Shown piece after piece: positions 52,284 through 62,360 of a stretch of DNA of 64,000 nucleotides. The stretch spans positions 124,001 to 188,000 of the forward strand of contig JBJLGL010000004.1 in assembly GCA_045564915.1 (NCBI GenBank), given 5' to 3'. Each line of letters opens with the position of its first letter. Within the stretch, counting starts at the first letter, position 1. Both the position numbers and the translations under genes were made by a program. The stretch comes from JAQWRV01 sp045564915 (GTDB taxonomy: Bacteria; Pseudomonadota; Alphaproteobacteria; Rhodospirillales; Rhodospirillaceae). The notes beneath the pieces are model-generated. The model searched no databases. It was not told the origin of the DNA and saw only the letters and a program-made list of their open reading frames with translations.

Positions 52284-53726
52284 CTAAATCACTTCCAGAA
52301 TTTCCACTGCTACACGCTCAGCGGACTCTAGAGCTGCCTCCATACCGCGAGAAGACAGCCCCGTCGCATCGCCACAAATATGGATTCGTCCGTGGGGCAC
52401 ATTCATCTTGCCAGCAAACTGGGTTACCTGGCCCGGGCCAAAATTCGTCCAGTCTCCTGAGGCAAATGGATCCCGGAACCAAGACTTGTAGCCGACCGCT
52501 GTCAGTTTACCCTTAGCAGCGGGCCTTATTTTCTCAATGGAATTAATGACCATCTTCTTGACACTAGCTTCGTCCATTTGGTCAGCGCGTTCGGCCTTGT
52601 TACCCATCATCAGAGCCATCATACTCGTCAATTCGTTGGGATCATCGCCACCGAAATTGGGCATGAGGAAACCGATTGGCGCATCGGCAATGTGCATACC
52701 CGGCTTAAAGCCATCTTCTTCCCAGTAGGGTGATGTTGCAACTAAATGCACTTGCGTCACTAATTGGCGCGGTATGGTCCAAATAGCCTTGCGCTGTATA
52801 CCTTTGAAGTAGGGCTCAATCTTCAATCTTCTTAGGACAGGAAATGGTATTGAACTCACCACTCGCTCGGCTCGATAGATTGTTCCGTCGGCACAGTGGA
52901 CTTCAGCGCCATCACTATCGGATAGAATTGCAATGGCCTCCATACCATAATGAACATCCCGTTTGAGTTTTCTGGCCATCGTCTCTGGCAGCCGTTGATT
53001 GCCACCTTCAAAGATGAACGAGCTACGTACGCCGCCTGGTGCAAAGACTGACCGACCCCAGAGATACTCGAACATCACCACAAGAGCTGATACGTCGTGA
53101 GTGGAATTATTATATTCCCACTTGTGATTGCAGCACATATCGATAATTTCTTCAGTTGCGCCCTTACTTAACATCCAATCGTCAAAGGAAATATCAAGGT
53201 TAGAAAATTTAGAATCAAGCCAATCGCCGGGTTGGGCAAATGGCACGTTTTCCCTCATGAAGCGTGCGTAATAACCCCAAGGTGTTTGGTTACGGTAATC
53301 CGGTGGTAGGGGGTTTTTTGGATGATCGGGCCATTCTTCTGTGCTAACGACTTTATCGTCAATGACAATTTCTAAACCACGCAGATATGATTGCCCATTA
53401 GGCTTGTAGGGTGCGCTATAGCGCTCGGCGGCATCGAGCACGCGGGCGTAACCACCACCAAAGGTATTAGCGCCAGCTTCGGGAATGCCGGGTATATGGT
53501 CGAGAGACAGCATGCGCCCGCCGGCTCGATTGCGCCCTTCGATAACTTGAACATCAACTCCCTGTTCTTCCAGGATTAATGCCGACTCGAGACCAGAGAG
53601 ACCAGCGCCAATTACTAAGACTTTCGCCCTATTTTGCGAGCGTGCGCCAGATGGTACGTAGGCGGTAAGGGACGCTGCACTTGCACCTCTTATGAGAGAC
53701 CGCCGATTGATGTTATTATCCGACAT
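52284..53726 (-). CDS. FAD-dependent amine oxidase with Tat-like signal (copy 2)
   Basis: 480 residues. N-terminus NINRRSLIRGASAASLTAY is a plausible Tat signal. The FAD motif is VIGAGLSGLESAL and RAGGRMLS follows, the C-terminus has ICGDATGLSSRGMEAALESA. Shared with the copy at 6349: YWEEDGFKP and the FGPGQVTQFA block. GAGGTGA precedes the ATG. Near it are a secreted cupin and a DUF1838 gene, echoing the left accessory region. Substrate unknown. Confidence 0.9.
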   Translation of the reverse strand: MSDNNINRRSLIRGASAASLTAYVPSGARSQNRAKVLVIGAGLSGLESALILEEQGVDVQVIEGRNRAGGRMLSLDHIPGIPEAGANTFGGGYARVLDAAERYSAPYKPNGQSYLRGLEIVIDDKVVSTEEWPDHPKNPLPPDYRNQTPWGYYARFMRENVPFAQPGDWLDSKFSNLDISFDDWMLSKGATEEIIDMCCNHKWEYNNSTHDVSALVVMFEYLWGRSVFAPGGVRSSFIFEGGNQRLPETMARKLKRDVHYGMEAIAILSDSDGAEVHCADGTIYRAERVVSSIPFPVLRRLKIEPYFKGIQRKAIWTIPRQLVTQVHLVATSPYWEEDGFKPGMHIADAPIGFLMPNFGGDDPNELTSMMALMMGNKAERADQMDEASVKKMVINSIEKIRPAAKGKLTAVGYKSWFRDPFASGDWTNFGPGQVTQFAGKMNVPHGRIHICGDATGLSSRGMEAALESAERVAVEILEVI

Positions 53727-53966
53727 ACTAATTCACCTCAGTGAGTGGCTGGGTCAAAAGCCAAAATAGCGACGTCTCTATACAATAACACTATACTACA
53801 AATTGTACTGACCCCTTACATAGTTCGAAAAAACTGAGCATGGCTAGATTCGTCTGCATAGAGCTATAAGCGGATTTTCTTACATGAGTATATGCTTCTA
53901 TCTGCAAAATTGATTTGTGGGCCCATTAAACCAGTCCCCCTAGTGTTAAGCCTTGCCAGGAGTAGC

Positions 53967-54485
53967 CTAACTCCCCGGCGGATCCCGTAACGGTAGTGTT
54001 CTATCTAGGTCATCAACGGTTACCTGGAGTAGCATGCATACTTTCTTCCCCGTCTTAGCGACGCAGCGGTTGGTATGGCCAAGCCCGGTCCAGTCTTCTG
54101 CCAGGGCCACCATGCCTGGTTTGAGGTGATATTCCTTGCCATCACCAGTAGTTAGAATCTGGGTCCCTTGCAGATAAATGAGCAGGTTCTTATGCCCAGC
54201 ATAATGCCATGTATTTTCCTCACCATCAGGCCAATAACCGATAGTCACCTTCTGCACAGGGCGATCGAAATAGGTCATTAGGTTATGTGGTGTCCGCGCT
54301 GCGGGTACAGGCATTTCCTCGATATAAGATTTGCCATCCGACGCTGAATACATGTGGTACATGATGAGAATGTCGCCAAAATCTTCCATCAGACTGTCGG
54401 CATCCGCATATGCTGGCACAATACCAGTCATATAGAGTGTAGCAGCAACCGTGAACGCACTAGCCTTCGTCAGAATATATTTCAT
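53967..54485 (-). CDS. Secreted cupin-fold protein
   Basis: 172 residues with a Sec signal (FTVAATLYMTGIVPAYA) and AGGAG before the ATG. The cupin region is NTWHYAGHKNLLIYLQGTQI, then YHLKPGMVALAEDWTGLGHT, with His residues at the metal sites. Two Cys (NRCVAKTGKKVC) may form a disulfide in the periplasm. Function unknown; it is between an amine oxidase and a divergent DUF1838 gene. Confidence 0.82.
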   Translation of the reverse strand: MKYILTKASAFTVAATLYMTGIVPAYADADSLMEDFGDILIMYHMYSASDGKSYIEEMPVPAARTPHNLMTYFDRPVQKVTIGYWPDGEENTWHYAGHKNLLIYLQGTQILTTGDGKEYHLKPGMVALAEDWTGLGHTNRCVAKTGKKVCMLLQVTVDDLDRTLPLRDPPGS

Positions 54486-54598
54486 TAATTTGCTCCTCTT
54501 CTATTAATCTGCATATGTATTAATCCAACATATGCTTCAGTTCTAAAAGCATTATAGACTTGTACACGCATTGCAATGATCAACATATAGGAGTGCTT

Positions 54599-55465
54599 AT
54601 GGAAGACGATAAAAAAAGTACGATGGTACGTCGTGATGTGCTTGCCAATGCTAGCGTAATAGCTTCAATGATGGCCCTCTTCAGTAATGCGGGCGATAAG
54701 GGTTTCTCTGCAATGGCTTCAGACGTCACTACTGGCACTGCAGGAATTGACTATGCACGCCTTCGTGCAAGTCTTGACGGCAAACCAGCTTATTGGCTAT
54801 CCCGCGGAGTCAAGTACGCCTTGTCAGATTTCGAGATTACGCCTATCCATGGCTTCAGTATGCTGGAAGGCATTGTCTGTGAACCGACGCCGGCTGGCGG
54901 TCATCTTTTTCGTATCTTCGAGGCTCCTTATGCCTCTGACCTTGAGACAGGGGAGGTGATAGAGATGTATACTAACCCACTTACTGGTGCACAGGTACCA
55001 ATCCCACATGTGCAGCCGTTGAGTCTATTTTACGCTGTCGATCAAGAAGGTAATCTCTACATCCCGCCCAGCGACCCTCGTATTGGTAAAGTGGAATTTA
55101 ATGGTTTTATTCAGGCCCGAAAAAGTTTTTCTACCGATATTCTTTCAGAGGAACGGTTTGTAACGCGCAGTCCGTCGTCAGAAGGGTCTTCGGAAAAGCC
55201 TACTCTGACGGAGTTGATAAATTATACCGGTGTTGCCTCATCATTAAGCGAAAATGGAGACGGATACGCTGAAGCTCGAAAAAGCATCGTCGTGTTCCGC
55301 AACGGACTTGATGGGCCAGATCTAGGAGGTTATCCACCAATTCTATTAGCCCTATATGAAGGGCTAAAATTCTTTTCTTTCGATGATGCTGTGCAAGAAA
55401 CTGGAGAAACCCAAATGGAGAGAACCCATCCAGGCTTTCTTCAGCAACTTTCTCAATTTATATGA
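54599..55465 (+). CDS. DUF1838 family protein (copy 2)
   Basis: About 288 residues from ATG 54599, preceded by ATAGGAG; an upstream in-frame ATG at 54560 is less likely. The N-terminus MVRRDVLANASVIASMMALF is Tat-like. It shares with the protein at 12632 the blocks GFSMLEGIV.. (weak), MYTNPLTGAQV and the domain's length. The function of DUF1838 is unknown. It is divergent from the secreted cupin. Confidence 0.77.
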   Translation: MEDDKKSTMVRRDVLANASVIASMMALFSNAGDKGFSAMASDVTTGTAGIDYARLRASLDGKPAYWLSRGVKYALSDFEITPIHGFSMLEGIVCEPTPAGGHLFRIFEAPYASDLETGEVIEMYTNPLTGAQVPIPHVQPLSLFYAVDQEGNLYIPPSDPRIGKVEFNGFIQARKSFSTDILSEERFVTRSPSSEGSSEKPTLTELINYTGVASSLSENGDGYAEARKSIVVFRNGLDGPDLGGYPPILLALYEGLKFFSFDDAVQETGETQMERTHPGFLQQLSQFI

Positions 55466-55551
55466 GATTATAAGTGAAGCGACTTTGGGCTTGGTGCTAA
55501 GCTGACTATTAGGGGAAGGGGACTATAATTTCTATTAAAGCTATGACCTAC

Positions 55552-55908
55552 TTACTCGGAGACGACCTTAACCACTTTCTCAAAATCGATGGCTGGATCG
55601 GCCCTCTGGGCCTGAGCAGCTTCATCAGCAAAGCACTTCATGATTTTTTGTACATAGCTCTTTCGTTGTTCAGAGCGCTCTAACTCGTCTCTATCTGTTG
55701 GCTCGAACTCATCTATATCTGTAAGGCTTGAAATACCCCTGCGCTCTAAAACCCTTTCTAAAGTATCCAGGCGGTCACGAGTGACTGACAATTCTCCAAT
55801 TAGAGCCATGATCATAAAATGCAGTTTGTCACATGCCGCATCTTCGAAATACTGAGGTCGTTTCCCTTTGGCGCTACGAGGGATCTCTATGCGACCCTTA
55901 TCTGTCAT
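55552..55908 (-). CDS. Helical partner protein of methyltransferase module 2
   Basis: 118 residues, unknown family. Predicted coiled-coil LSVTRDRLDTLERVLERRGI, then DIDEFEPTDRDELERSEQRK, aligning with the protein at 45134. It follows the methyltransferase by 3 bases on the same strand, so the pair is translationally linked, but the gene order is the reverse of module 1. Confidence 0.77.
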   Translation of the reverse strand: MTDKGRIEIPRSAKGKRPQYFEDAACDKLHFMIMALIGELSVTRDRLDTLERVLERRGISSLTDIDEFEPTDRDELERSEQRKSYVQKIMKCFADEAAQAQRADPAIDFEKVVKVVSE

Positions 55909-55911
55909 GTC

Positions 55912-57018
55912 TCAAGCTGCTTTCCGGCCAATAAGTAATGGCCATCCTATCGGCACACGTTCGACTGCAACGTGATCAGCGGCAAATCCCGCAGCTACTG
56001 CTTCGCCCTCATAGTCAAGGTCACGTAAGACAACAGCAAAAGTTTCGTTGTTATGGTAAGCCTCCCAATCCCACAAGAATGAGTCGTACATATCGTCGCA
56101 ATGGCGATCCTGGGGAATGTCTAGATGTGCCATCACACCCCCCGGTGCTAGCAGACGGTGACTTTCCTGTAGTATGTTAGTGAAGGCGGTCCGACCGGTT
56201 TCGTGAAATAGAATGTGCGAGACGATGAGATCGAAACTTGCATCATCAAAGTGAGTGCTCTCCGCATTCGCCTGAGCAAAGTGCACTGTTTTGTCTAACG
56301 CCTCCGCCCTAGCATGGGCATAGCGCAGGCATGGCGCACCAACATCGATAGCGAAGACTTCGGCGCCAGGGAAGGCATCTCCGTATACAAGGGTCGAATT
56401 TCCCGATGAGCAACCCATGTCGAGAATACGCTTGGGGGCAAAGTCTGGATAAAGAGCATTAAGATGCTCTTTGACCATATGTCCCATCGCATCACTGTAA
56501 GGACCGAACTTGCCATCACCGTACATGTGCAAGGCCCTATCAAATATGGCGCCAGCGCTGAGGTCATCTTCAACATTTTCGGAGTGATATCCTCCCGGCT
56601 GCAAATGGATGTCAGCTGCGGTATGGTATCGGGGTATGTCTAGTTCCGGATCCAGGGTAAGAGTGCCTTTGGCCTGGTTATGGCGTTTCTTGAACTCTGT
56701 CTGTAAACGCGGTGTTTCATGTTCGACAGTATCAATGATGGAGTCCCACATCAGTTCTTGTGTTGTTCGCAGTGAAGCGGAAAACAAGCGGTAGAAAGGG
56801 TCCTTCGCCATGGATCGACGGATTTCGTGACGGTCTTTTACTGGGCGGTCGTGTTCCTTATGAAATTCTGGGTGGACACGATGGTTAAAGATCGTCTGTG
56901 TGCCGCTCTGAACATCTCCCAGTAAGTGTGCCCGCATGGCCTGACACAGGTCCTGGCGCGCTCGCTCGTCATGGGTAGGCTGGATCAGCATATCATGCTG
57001 TACTTGTCGGTCGGACAT
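55912..57018 (-). CDS. SAM-dependent methyltransferase (module 2)
   Basis: 368 residues, no signal peptide. It shares with the protein at 43884 an N-terminal ~140-residue region ending in DIHLQPGGYHSE, then the SAM motif ILDMGCSSGNSTLVYGDAFP, VFAIDVGAPCLRYAHA, FDLIVSHILFHETG and LLAPGGVMAHLDI. GGGAG precedes the ATG. The methyl acceptor is unknown. It is divergent from a flavoprotein gene at 57149. Confidence 0.88.
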   Translation of the reverse strand: MSDRQVQHDMLIQPTHDERARQDLCQAMRAHLLGDVQSGTQTIFNHRVHPEFHKEHDRPVKDRHEIRRSMAKDPFYRLFSASLRTTQELMWDSIIDTVEHETPRLQTEFKKRHNQAKGTLTLDPELDIPRYHTAADIHLQPGGYHSENVEDDLSAGAIFDRALHMYGDGKFGPYSDAMGHMVKEHLNALYPDFAPKRILDMGCSSGNSTLVYGDAFPGAEVFAIDVGAPCLRYAHARAEALDKTVHFAQANAESTHFDDASFDLIVSHILFHETGRTAFTNILQESHRLLAPGGVMAHLDIPQDRHCDDMYDSFLWDWEAYHNNETFAVVLRDLDYEGEAVAAGFAADHVAVERVPIGWPLLIGRKAA

Positions 57019-57148
57019 TGCAAAACTCCCACTGTAGACGCCCTTATCGTACGCTTTGTGAGAAAGCCTAGCAAGATATAGCTGTTGACGGCTTCCAGTT
57101 CTTCATTAGAGTCAGCGGAGGTTCGTCTTTTGGAGGAGAGCCGTCTTG

Positions 57149-58636
57149 ATGGAAAGTATTCAGAAAGCATACGATGTTATCGTTGTCGGTGCGGGCACAG
57201 CTGGGATGCCGACGGCTATCTTTGCTGCTCAGCGGGGTGCATCGGTCCTTCTTATTGAGCAGGCGAAAAAGGTGGGGGGTACCTTGTGGTACTCTGGCGG
57301 CCAAATGGCTGCGACTGGCACGCGTCTGCATGATGAACGTGGAATCGACGATACACCCGAAGAATTTCTGGAAGATATGCGGCGTATTTGCCATAGCACC
57401 TTCAACGAGCCCATATATCAAATTCATGCCAAGCACTCCGGAGATACTATCGATTGGTTGTTGGACCATGGCTATAATGTTGACCCCGAGTGTCCGGGCG
57501 TTCTGATGGTGCATGAACCCTACTTTACTAAGCGTTCTTTCTGGTCGCCTGAGGAGGGTAAGGCCCTCATAAAGTGTATCGAGCCCGTGCTTATGGCAGA
57601 GGTTAAAAAGGGCGGAATCGATCTTCGGTTTGATACGGAATGTAAAGAACTCATCCAAGATGAATTTGGTGCAGTCACCGGAATAGTAACCAAGAATAAT
57701 AATGGCGATTTACAGGACTTCTCAGGAAGTAATGTAGTTATCACAACGGGTGGATATGCAGCCAATCCTCAAATGTTTCAAAAGTACTCACCCGGCACCC
57801 CCCATTACAGTGCTACAAATCCGAAATCTCTCGGAAAGGGCATAGCGCTCCTTGAGCACGTGGACGCAAAAATTGAAGGTGGCGAGAACGTACTACCTAG
57901 TTACGCCTGTGTTTTGGATAATCCGGAAGACCCCCTCTGTTCCACGTACATCGGAGGTGTTGGCAATGCGCTGAGTGACTATGTTTGGCTAGATACCGCG
58001 CCTCAGTCGCGCCAGCCATGGGAAGTACACATCAATCTACATGGAGAGCGGTTCTTGCGTGAGGATGTTCCGAGTGTAGATGAACGTGAATTAGCGCTAG
58101 AAAAGCAGCCTGAATGGCGCATGTTTATTGTATTTGATGAAGGGGTGCTACAGAACGCGCCAAAAATAACACCCTTTTGGACGGACGCGGAACTAAGGGA
58201 TGCCCTGGGCAGTCATCCTTCGTTTCTTAAGGCGGATAGCCTCGCAGGCCTAGCAGAAAAAATGGGCGTTGACACCCAAACATTTGAACAAACTATTGCG
58301 CGTTACAACGGCTTCGTCTCGGACCAATCTGATCCCGATTTCGGCCGAGAAATTCTGCCTAAGAAAATAGAGAAACCGCCATTTTACGCGATTCACTGTG
58401 TCGGTATGAGTGTTATGAGTCCGGCAGGTGTGGTAACCGATGAAACGTTCAACGTCATAGACCAGAATGGCCAGGCTATTCCCAATCTCTATGCTGCCGG
58501 CGAGGTGCTGGGTTTTGGCCGTCTGGGTGGCCACGCCTTTATTCCGGGTGGGAGTGTTACACCTGCTCTTACCTTTGGCCGTTTGCTGGGACAATCTATT
58601 TTGCAATGGCGGCGCAATACGTTAGCCGCAGAATAG
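57149..58636 (+). CDS. FAD-dependent fumarate reductase/ketosteroid dehydrogenase-like protein
   Basis: About 495 residues from ATG 57149, preceded by GGAGGAG at 57132-57138. FAD motif DVIVVGAGTAGMPTAIFAAQ, then GGTLWYSGGQMAA, ITTGGYAAN, and a C-terminal GRLGGHAFIPGGSVTPALTF that closes the FAD site. The family reduces or desaturates C-C bonds (fumarate reductase flavoprotein, 3-ketosteroid dehydrogenase). Substrate unknown. No signal peptide. The MFS gene at 58640 is convergent, 3 bases away. Confidence 0.9.
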   Translation: MESIQKAYDVIVVGAGTAGMPTAIFAAQRGASVLLIEQAKKVGGTLWYSGGQMAATGTRLHDERGIDDTPEEFLEDMRRICHSTFNEPIYQIHAKHSGDTIDWLLDHGYNVDPECPGVLMVHEPYFTKRSFWSPEEGKALIKCIEPVLMAEVKKGGIDLRFDTECKELIQDEFGAVTGIVTKNNNGDLQDFSGSNVVITTGGYAANPQMFQKYSPGTPHYSATNPKSLGKGIALLEHVDAKIEGGENVLPSYACVLDNPEDPLCSTYIGGVGNALSDYVWLDTAPQSRQPWEVHINLHGERFLREDVPSVDERELALEKQPEWRMFIVFDEGVLQNAPKITPFWTDAELRDALGSHPSFLKADSLAGLAEKMGVDTQTFEQTIARYNGFVSDQSDPDFGREILPKKIEKPPFYAIHCVGMSVMSPAGVVTDETFNVIDQNGQAIPNLYAAGEVLGFGRLGGHAFIPGGSVTPALTFGRLLGQSILQWRRNTLAAE

Positions 58637-58639
58637 TTC

Positions 58640-59941
58640 CTAGGTGGGAGCTGCCTCGATATCCGCCCGGACGCTGCGAGCTGCTAACATGAAGTGTCCC
58701 CAGGCCCAGGCGCTAAAGACAATGGACACCACGAGCAAAGCGTATTTTAGTCCATCATCACCGAACTCTGGAGCAAGGTAGTCACTAAGGCTCCCAATGA
58801 TCTGTGGGCCGAGCCCGCCGCCAATTAAGTTAATTATAAAGATGTTTATAGCAGCTGCAGTAGCGCGCATGCGCGGTCCAGCTACCGTCTGGATGACGGT
58901 ATAAGAAGGACCGGCCTGCATTACACCGAGAAAAAAAGGTATAGCAACTGCAGCAAATGCCATATAGGGCGTGGGCCACAGAAAGACTAAAGTGAAGAAT
59001 GGTGCACCGGCTAGTATTGCGTACCCTGAAATCCACATGTACCAGCGGGGATCACTCCCACCATATCGGTCTCCGATGACTCCACCTATGTAGATACCTG
59101 CAAGTTGAGACAAACCGAGAGAAAAGGCCAGCCAAACGCCTACTTCAGCAATACCCATTCCATGGCTACGGACAAAGAAAGATGGCAGCCAGTTGACTAC
59201 ACCGAGATAAACAATGCCATGGATTGAAATCCCAAGGACGCAGTGGATGAAGCTAGGACGCCGTATTAACGTAGCAACCACTTCGCGGAAAGTTGGTCTG
59301 TAGCTATCAATAGTAATGCCATCCGACTTACCACGCTGGGGCTCTCTTAGAGTGTAGAAAATAACGGCCGCGTATAAGAGGCCTGGGATACCGAAAACTA
59401 ATAGAGCAACGCGCCATCCATATGTACTCGTTAGCCAGCCACCGATTAGAAAGCCGAGCAAGAGGCCGGCTGGTGATCCTAGCGCATAGGTGGCCAAGGC
59501 CTTTGCTCTTACATTAAGAGGAAAGGTATCTGCGATGATAGAGTGGGCTGGTGGCGTACAACCAGCCTCGCCCACTCCCACAAGGACTCGCGCAACAAGA
59601 AGCTGGGTGAACGTCTGGGCTAGGCCGCAAATAGCTGTCATAGCACTCCAAATAGCCATCGCGATGGAGATGATAGTCCGCCGGGAATAGGCGTCAGCCA
59701 GCCGAGCAATAGGGATACCCATGGTCGCGTAAAACAACGTAAAGGCTAGGCCGCTTAGAAAGCCAATCTCCGTATCTGAGAGTTCTAGTTCCGCTCTAAT
59801 ATCGGGAATTAGAATGGCGAGCATGTAGCGGTCAGCGTAATTGAATAATGCAGCACCGAATAATAGCGCCAGTGTTAGACGTTGCGTGGCCCGCGAAGCA
59901 GAAGGCCCTAGGGAATCTTTCTCTTTAGTATTATTGATCAA
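58640..59941 (-). CDS. MFS transporter
   Basis: 433 residues, 12 predicted helices. Starts at TTG 59941 with no strong ribosome site; no better start is seen. N-terminal LALLFGAALFNYADRYMLAI, A-motif ARLADAYSRRT, signature LVGVGEAGCTPPAHSIIADT. Similar to the MFS proteins at 20847 and 42416. Convergent with the flavoprotein at 57149; a shared substrate is possible but unproven. Confidence 0.9.
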   Translation of the reverse strand: MINNTKEKDSLGPSASRATQRLTLALLFGAALFNYADRYMLAILIPDIRAELELSDTEIGFLSGLAFTLFYATMGIPIARLADAYSRRTIISIAMAIWSAMTAICGLAQTFTQLLVARVLVGVGEAGCTPPAHSIIADTFPLNVRAKALATYALGSPAGLLLGFLIGGWLTSTYGWRVALLVFGIPGLLYAAVIFYTLREPQRGKSDGITIDSYRPTFREVVATLIRRPSFIHCVLGISIHGIVYLGVVNWLPSFFVRSHGMGIAEVGVWLAFSLGLSQLAGIYIGGVIGDRYGGSDPRWYMWISGYAILAGAPFFTLVFLWPTPYMAFAAVAIPFFLGVMQAGPSYTVIQTVAGPRMRATAAAINIFIINLIGGGLGPQIIGSLSDYLAPEFGDDGLKYALLVVSIVFSAWAWGHFMLAARSVRADIEAAPT

Positions 59942-60212
59942 GACACAACCACACTTTGATTATTGAGATCTGGAGCAATAGCAGTTATGGCAGCTGCGCG
60001 CTGGTTTTGTTGGTTTCCTAAAGTGAGCCACTGCATATTAGAAAACACTTTTCATATCCAAAGAACGTTTGCATATACTCTACTCTACTTTACTCCACGC
60101 CGCCGTTCACTGTCTAACTCGTACTGACATGCACCAGGACTTCTGATTCGTTGTACCCTATAGCTTGCAAATTAGACGTACCTTGGTTTGCGTGACCACC
60201 CAAACTACCTAT

Positions 60213-61769
60213 TTATTCGGAAGCAATCATGTTATCCGGTTCTAATTCCTCGAAAACTATGCCGGCGGGTATCATGCGAAAGTTTCTGATACCAGGGCGA
60301 GTCGCATTTACATAAGCTGAGTTGGTAATCCATATTGCAGGAGCGAGGGCATGAAATTTAGCCATTATGGCCTGCATTGTAGCCTCGCGCTTAACAGAGT
60401 CCGCCATTGTTTGTGCGGCTCGGATATCTGCGGTGACTTCCTCGTCGCAAAAAAATGGGTTTACTCGAAAGCAAGAGAAATACTCATAAGGCCGAATAGC
60501 ATCTTGAAAGGATGCGACATTCCAAAATAAGCCAAAGGCGTCGACTTCGCCCCAATTATTAGTGGAATATTTTTGCAAATAGTCGGAGAACGGAATCTGC
60601 CGCACTGAAGCGCGCACGCCAACCTTGTTTAAATCCTGGACAACTTGCTGAAACCAAACCGGATCAAGTGGCGTTAAAGTTGCTACAAACTCAATTTCTA
60701 GGTCAAACCCATCTGTGTAGCCAGCCTCCTCTAACATAGAGCGCGCTCGGTCGGGATCATAGGGATAGGGTTTAAGGTCAGGGTTGTAACCAGAAATACC
60801 AGGAACTGCGCCCTGACTTGCTACATCAACCCATCCTCCCAAAATCAAATCGGCAATAGCTTGTTTGTCGACTGCGTAGTTGAGAGCTTGCCTGACTCGT
60901 TGATCCTGCAAGGGGTGCTTCCCCTCATGCAAATTTGGAAGCGCGATTGATTTTATTTGGGTCGTAGCCGTGACGTATGGAACATAACCATTACTTTCCA
61001 CATCCTCTACGTCATCTTCGCTAAGCCCCGTCGCAATATCCACTTGGTTGCTGTACAGAGCCTGTAGGCGAGATGTCTTATCGCGCATCGCGACGTATTC
61101 CAGATTTTCATATCCTTTCGGTGCTCGCCAACTCCTGCTAAAGGCGGTCAAGCGTGGTGATGCGTTTCCAGGGCCCCAATCTACCAGACGATATGGCCCG
61201 CTTCCTACAGGTCGAAACGCAAATGTATTAACGCTCTCTTCACTCCATGAATCTGGTTCTACTATCATTATTAATGAGAGACGCTTTGGTAGGATTGCGT
61301 CGGGCTCCCGTAGATTAAATTGAACTATATTTTTGTCGATCGCTACTACATCAACAATGTTGGTTAGTTCCCGTGCAACGAGAAATGTGGCCGCATTTTC
61401 ACTGAGAAGAAAGGAAAACACCTTTGCAACGGACTGAGCTGTAATTGGTCGCCCATTATGAAAAATCATGTTGTCTCGAAGTGTGAATCGCCACGTCAAT
61501 GCTGTTGGATTCTCCCATAAGACTGCAAGGCCCGGGAGTGGTCCGCCACGCCAATCCAGTCGGGTCAGGCCATCAAACATGGCTATCCATAATTCTGTCG
61601 CAGGCAGGGCCGTAGCGGTATAGGGATTTCCCAGGCTAGGTGGTATATCGCCCGCTGCAATACGCAGAGTTTCTGCACAGCTAGAGGCCCATACCAGGTT
61701 CAAGCTGAACAGTGTTGCTGCTATTAGATACCTGCAGTTGCTAGTTATTGAACGGAACATACGATTCAC
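60213..61769 (-). CDS. ABC-type solute-binding protein, family 5 (copy 2)
   Basis: 518 residues. Start GTG 61769, with TAGGGG upstream; ATG 61760 is an alternative. Signal peptide YLIAATLFSLNLVWASSCA. SBP_bac_5 blocks: TWRFTLRDNMIFHNGRPI, RVRQALNYAVDKQAIADLI and YPYDPDRARSMLEEAGY. It is related to the protein at 10130 (shared PSLGNPYTA / PGLGNPYSS near the mature N-terminus). No permease or ATPase gene is in the window. Confidence 0.9.
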   Translation of the reverse strand: MNRMFRSITSNCRYLIAATLFSLNLVWASSCAETLRIAAGDIPPSLGNPYTATALPATELWIAMFDGLTRLDWRGGPLPGLAVLWENPTALTWRFTLRDNMIFHNGRPITAQSVAKVFSFLLSENAATFLVARELTNIVDVVAIDKNIVQFNLREPDAILPKRLSLIMIVEPDSWSEESVNTFAFRPVGSGPYRLVDWGPGNASPRLTAFSRSWRAPKGYENLEYVAMRDKTSRLQALYSNQVDIATGLSEDDVEDVESNGYVPYVTATTQIKSIALPNLHEGKHPLQDQRVRQALNYAVDKQAIADLILGGWVDVASQGAVPGISGYNPDLKPYPYDPDRARSMLEEAGYTDGFDLEIEFVATLTPLDPVWFQQVVQDLNKVGVRASVRQIPFSDYLQKYSTNNWGEVDAFGLFWNVASFQDAIRPYEYFSCFRVNPFFCDEEVTADIRAAQTMADSVKREATMQAIMAKFHALAPAIWITNSAYVNATRPGIRNFRMIPAGIVFEELEPDNMIASE

Positions 61770-62195
61770 AAACTGAACCCCTACAAGACCAAATAGATGT
61801 ACTCATAATAACCGGAAGATTGTGGCCCCTGGCAGACGCTAGGTACACATCATTCCTTATATGGTTATTTTAGGAAGTGTGGAACGAAACTAGGGTATTC
61901 GCCTAATTTTTGGCGCTGTTCCTCCGATAATCTGGATTCTTAGCAAAAAAGTAGAGGAATACTGAGAATATTAAGGGTGGTAACGTCTCCGTAACTAGAA
62001 ATGTGCTACTAGGTGGCTGGTATCTAGGATAGCAAGAAAATAGGCGAGCAATCTGTCAACATTGCTGCTATAAAGATTTTTCATGCTCACCGCATAACAA
62101 TATTTCGACCGCTGCTGTGGGAAAAGTGCTCACCGCCATAAATGGAGAATTAGTGGTTTTGGCGTATTAATGCTGAAAAGACCAATATTTAAGTT
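61770..62195. other. Intergenic region, no gene seen
   Basis: 426 bases between the leftward binding protein and a small rightward zinc-ribbon gene. A/T-rich; it must carry at least one promoter. No ORF, strong hairpin or repeat is supported. Confidence 0.4.
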
Positions 62196-62360
62196 ATGAA
62201 ACAAGATTTAAACCCCCCCGAAAAAGAAGCTCCCCCCCCAACTAAAGTGCGACGTTGTCTAAATTGCGCCGTGACATTTGAAAGTCACTGGGCTGGCGAA
62301 CGTATTTGCCCACAGTGCAAGCACTCGTCTGCGTGGCGTTCTGGAGCTATGGCTGAGTAG
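62196..62360 (+). CDS. 54-residue zinc-ribbon protein
   Basis: Small gene read directly from the sequence: ATG 62196, TAG 62358-62360. A Pro-rich head (LNPPEKEAPPPTKV) is followed by two Cys pairs, RCLNCAVTFESHWAGERICP and CPQCKHSSAWR, spaced 13 residues apart, a zinc-ribbon pattern. Small zinc-ribbon proteins of this shape (Cx2C, W-GxRICPxC, SAWR) occur in Alphaproteobacteria; the role is unknown. No strong ribosome site is seen. Confidence 0.78.
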   Translation: MKQDLNPPEKEAPPPTKVRRCLNCAVTFESHWAGERICPQCKHSSAWRSGAMAE

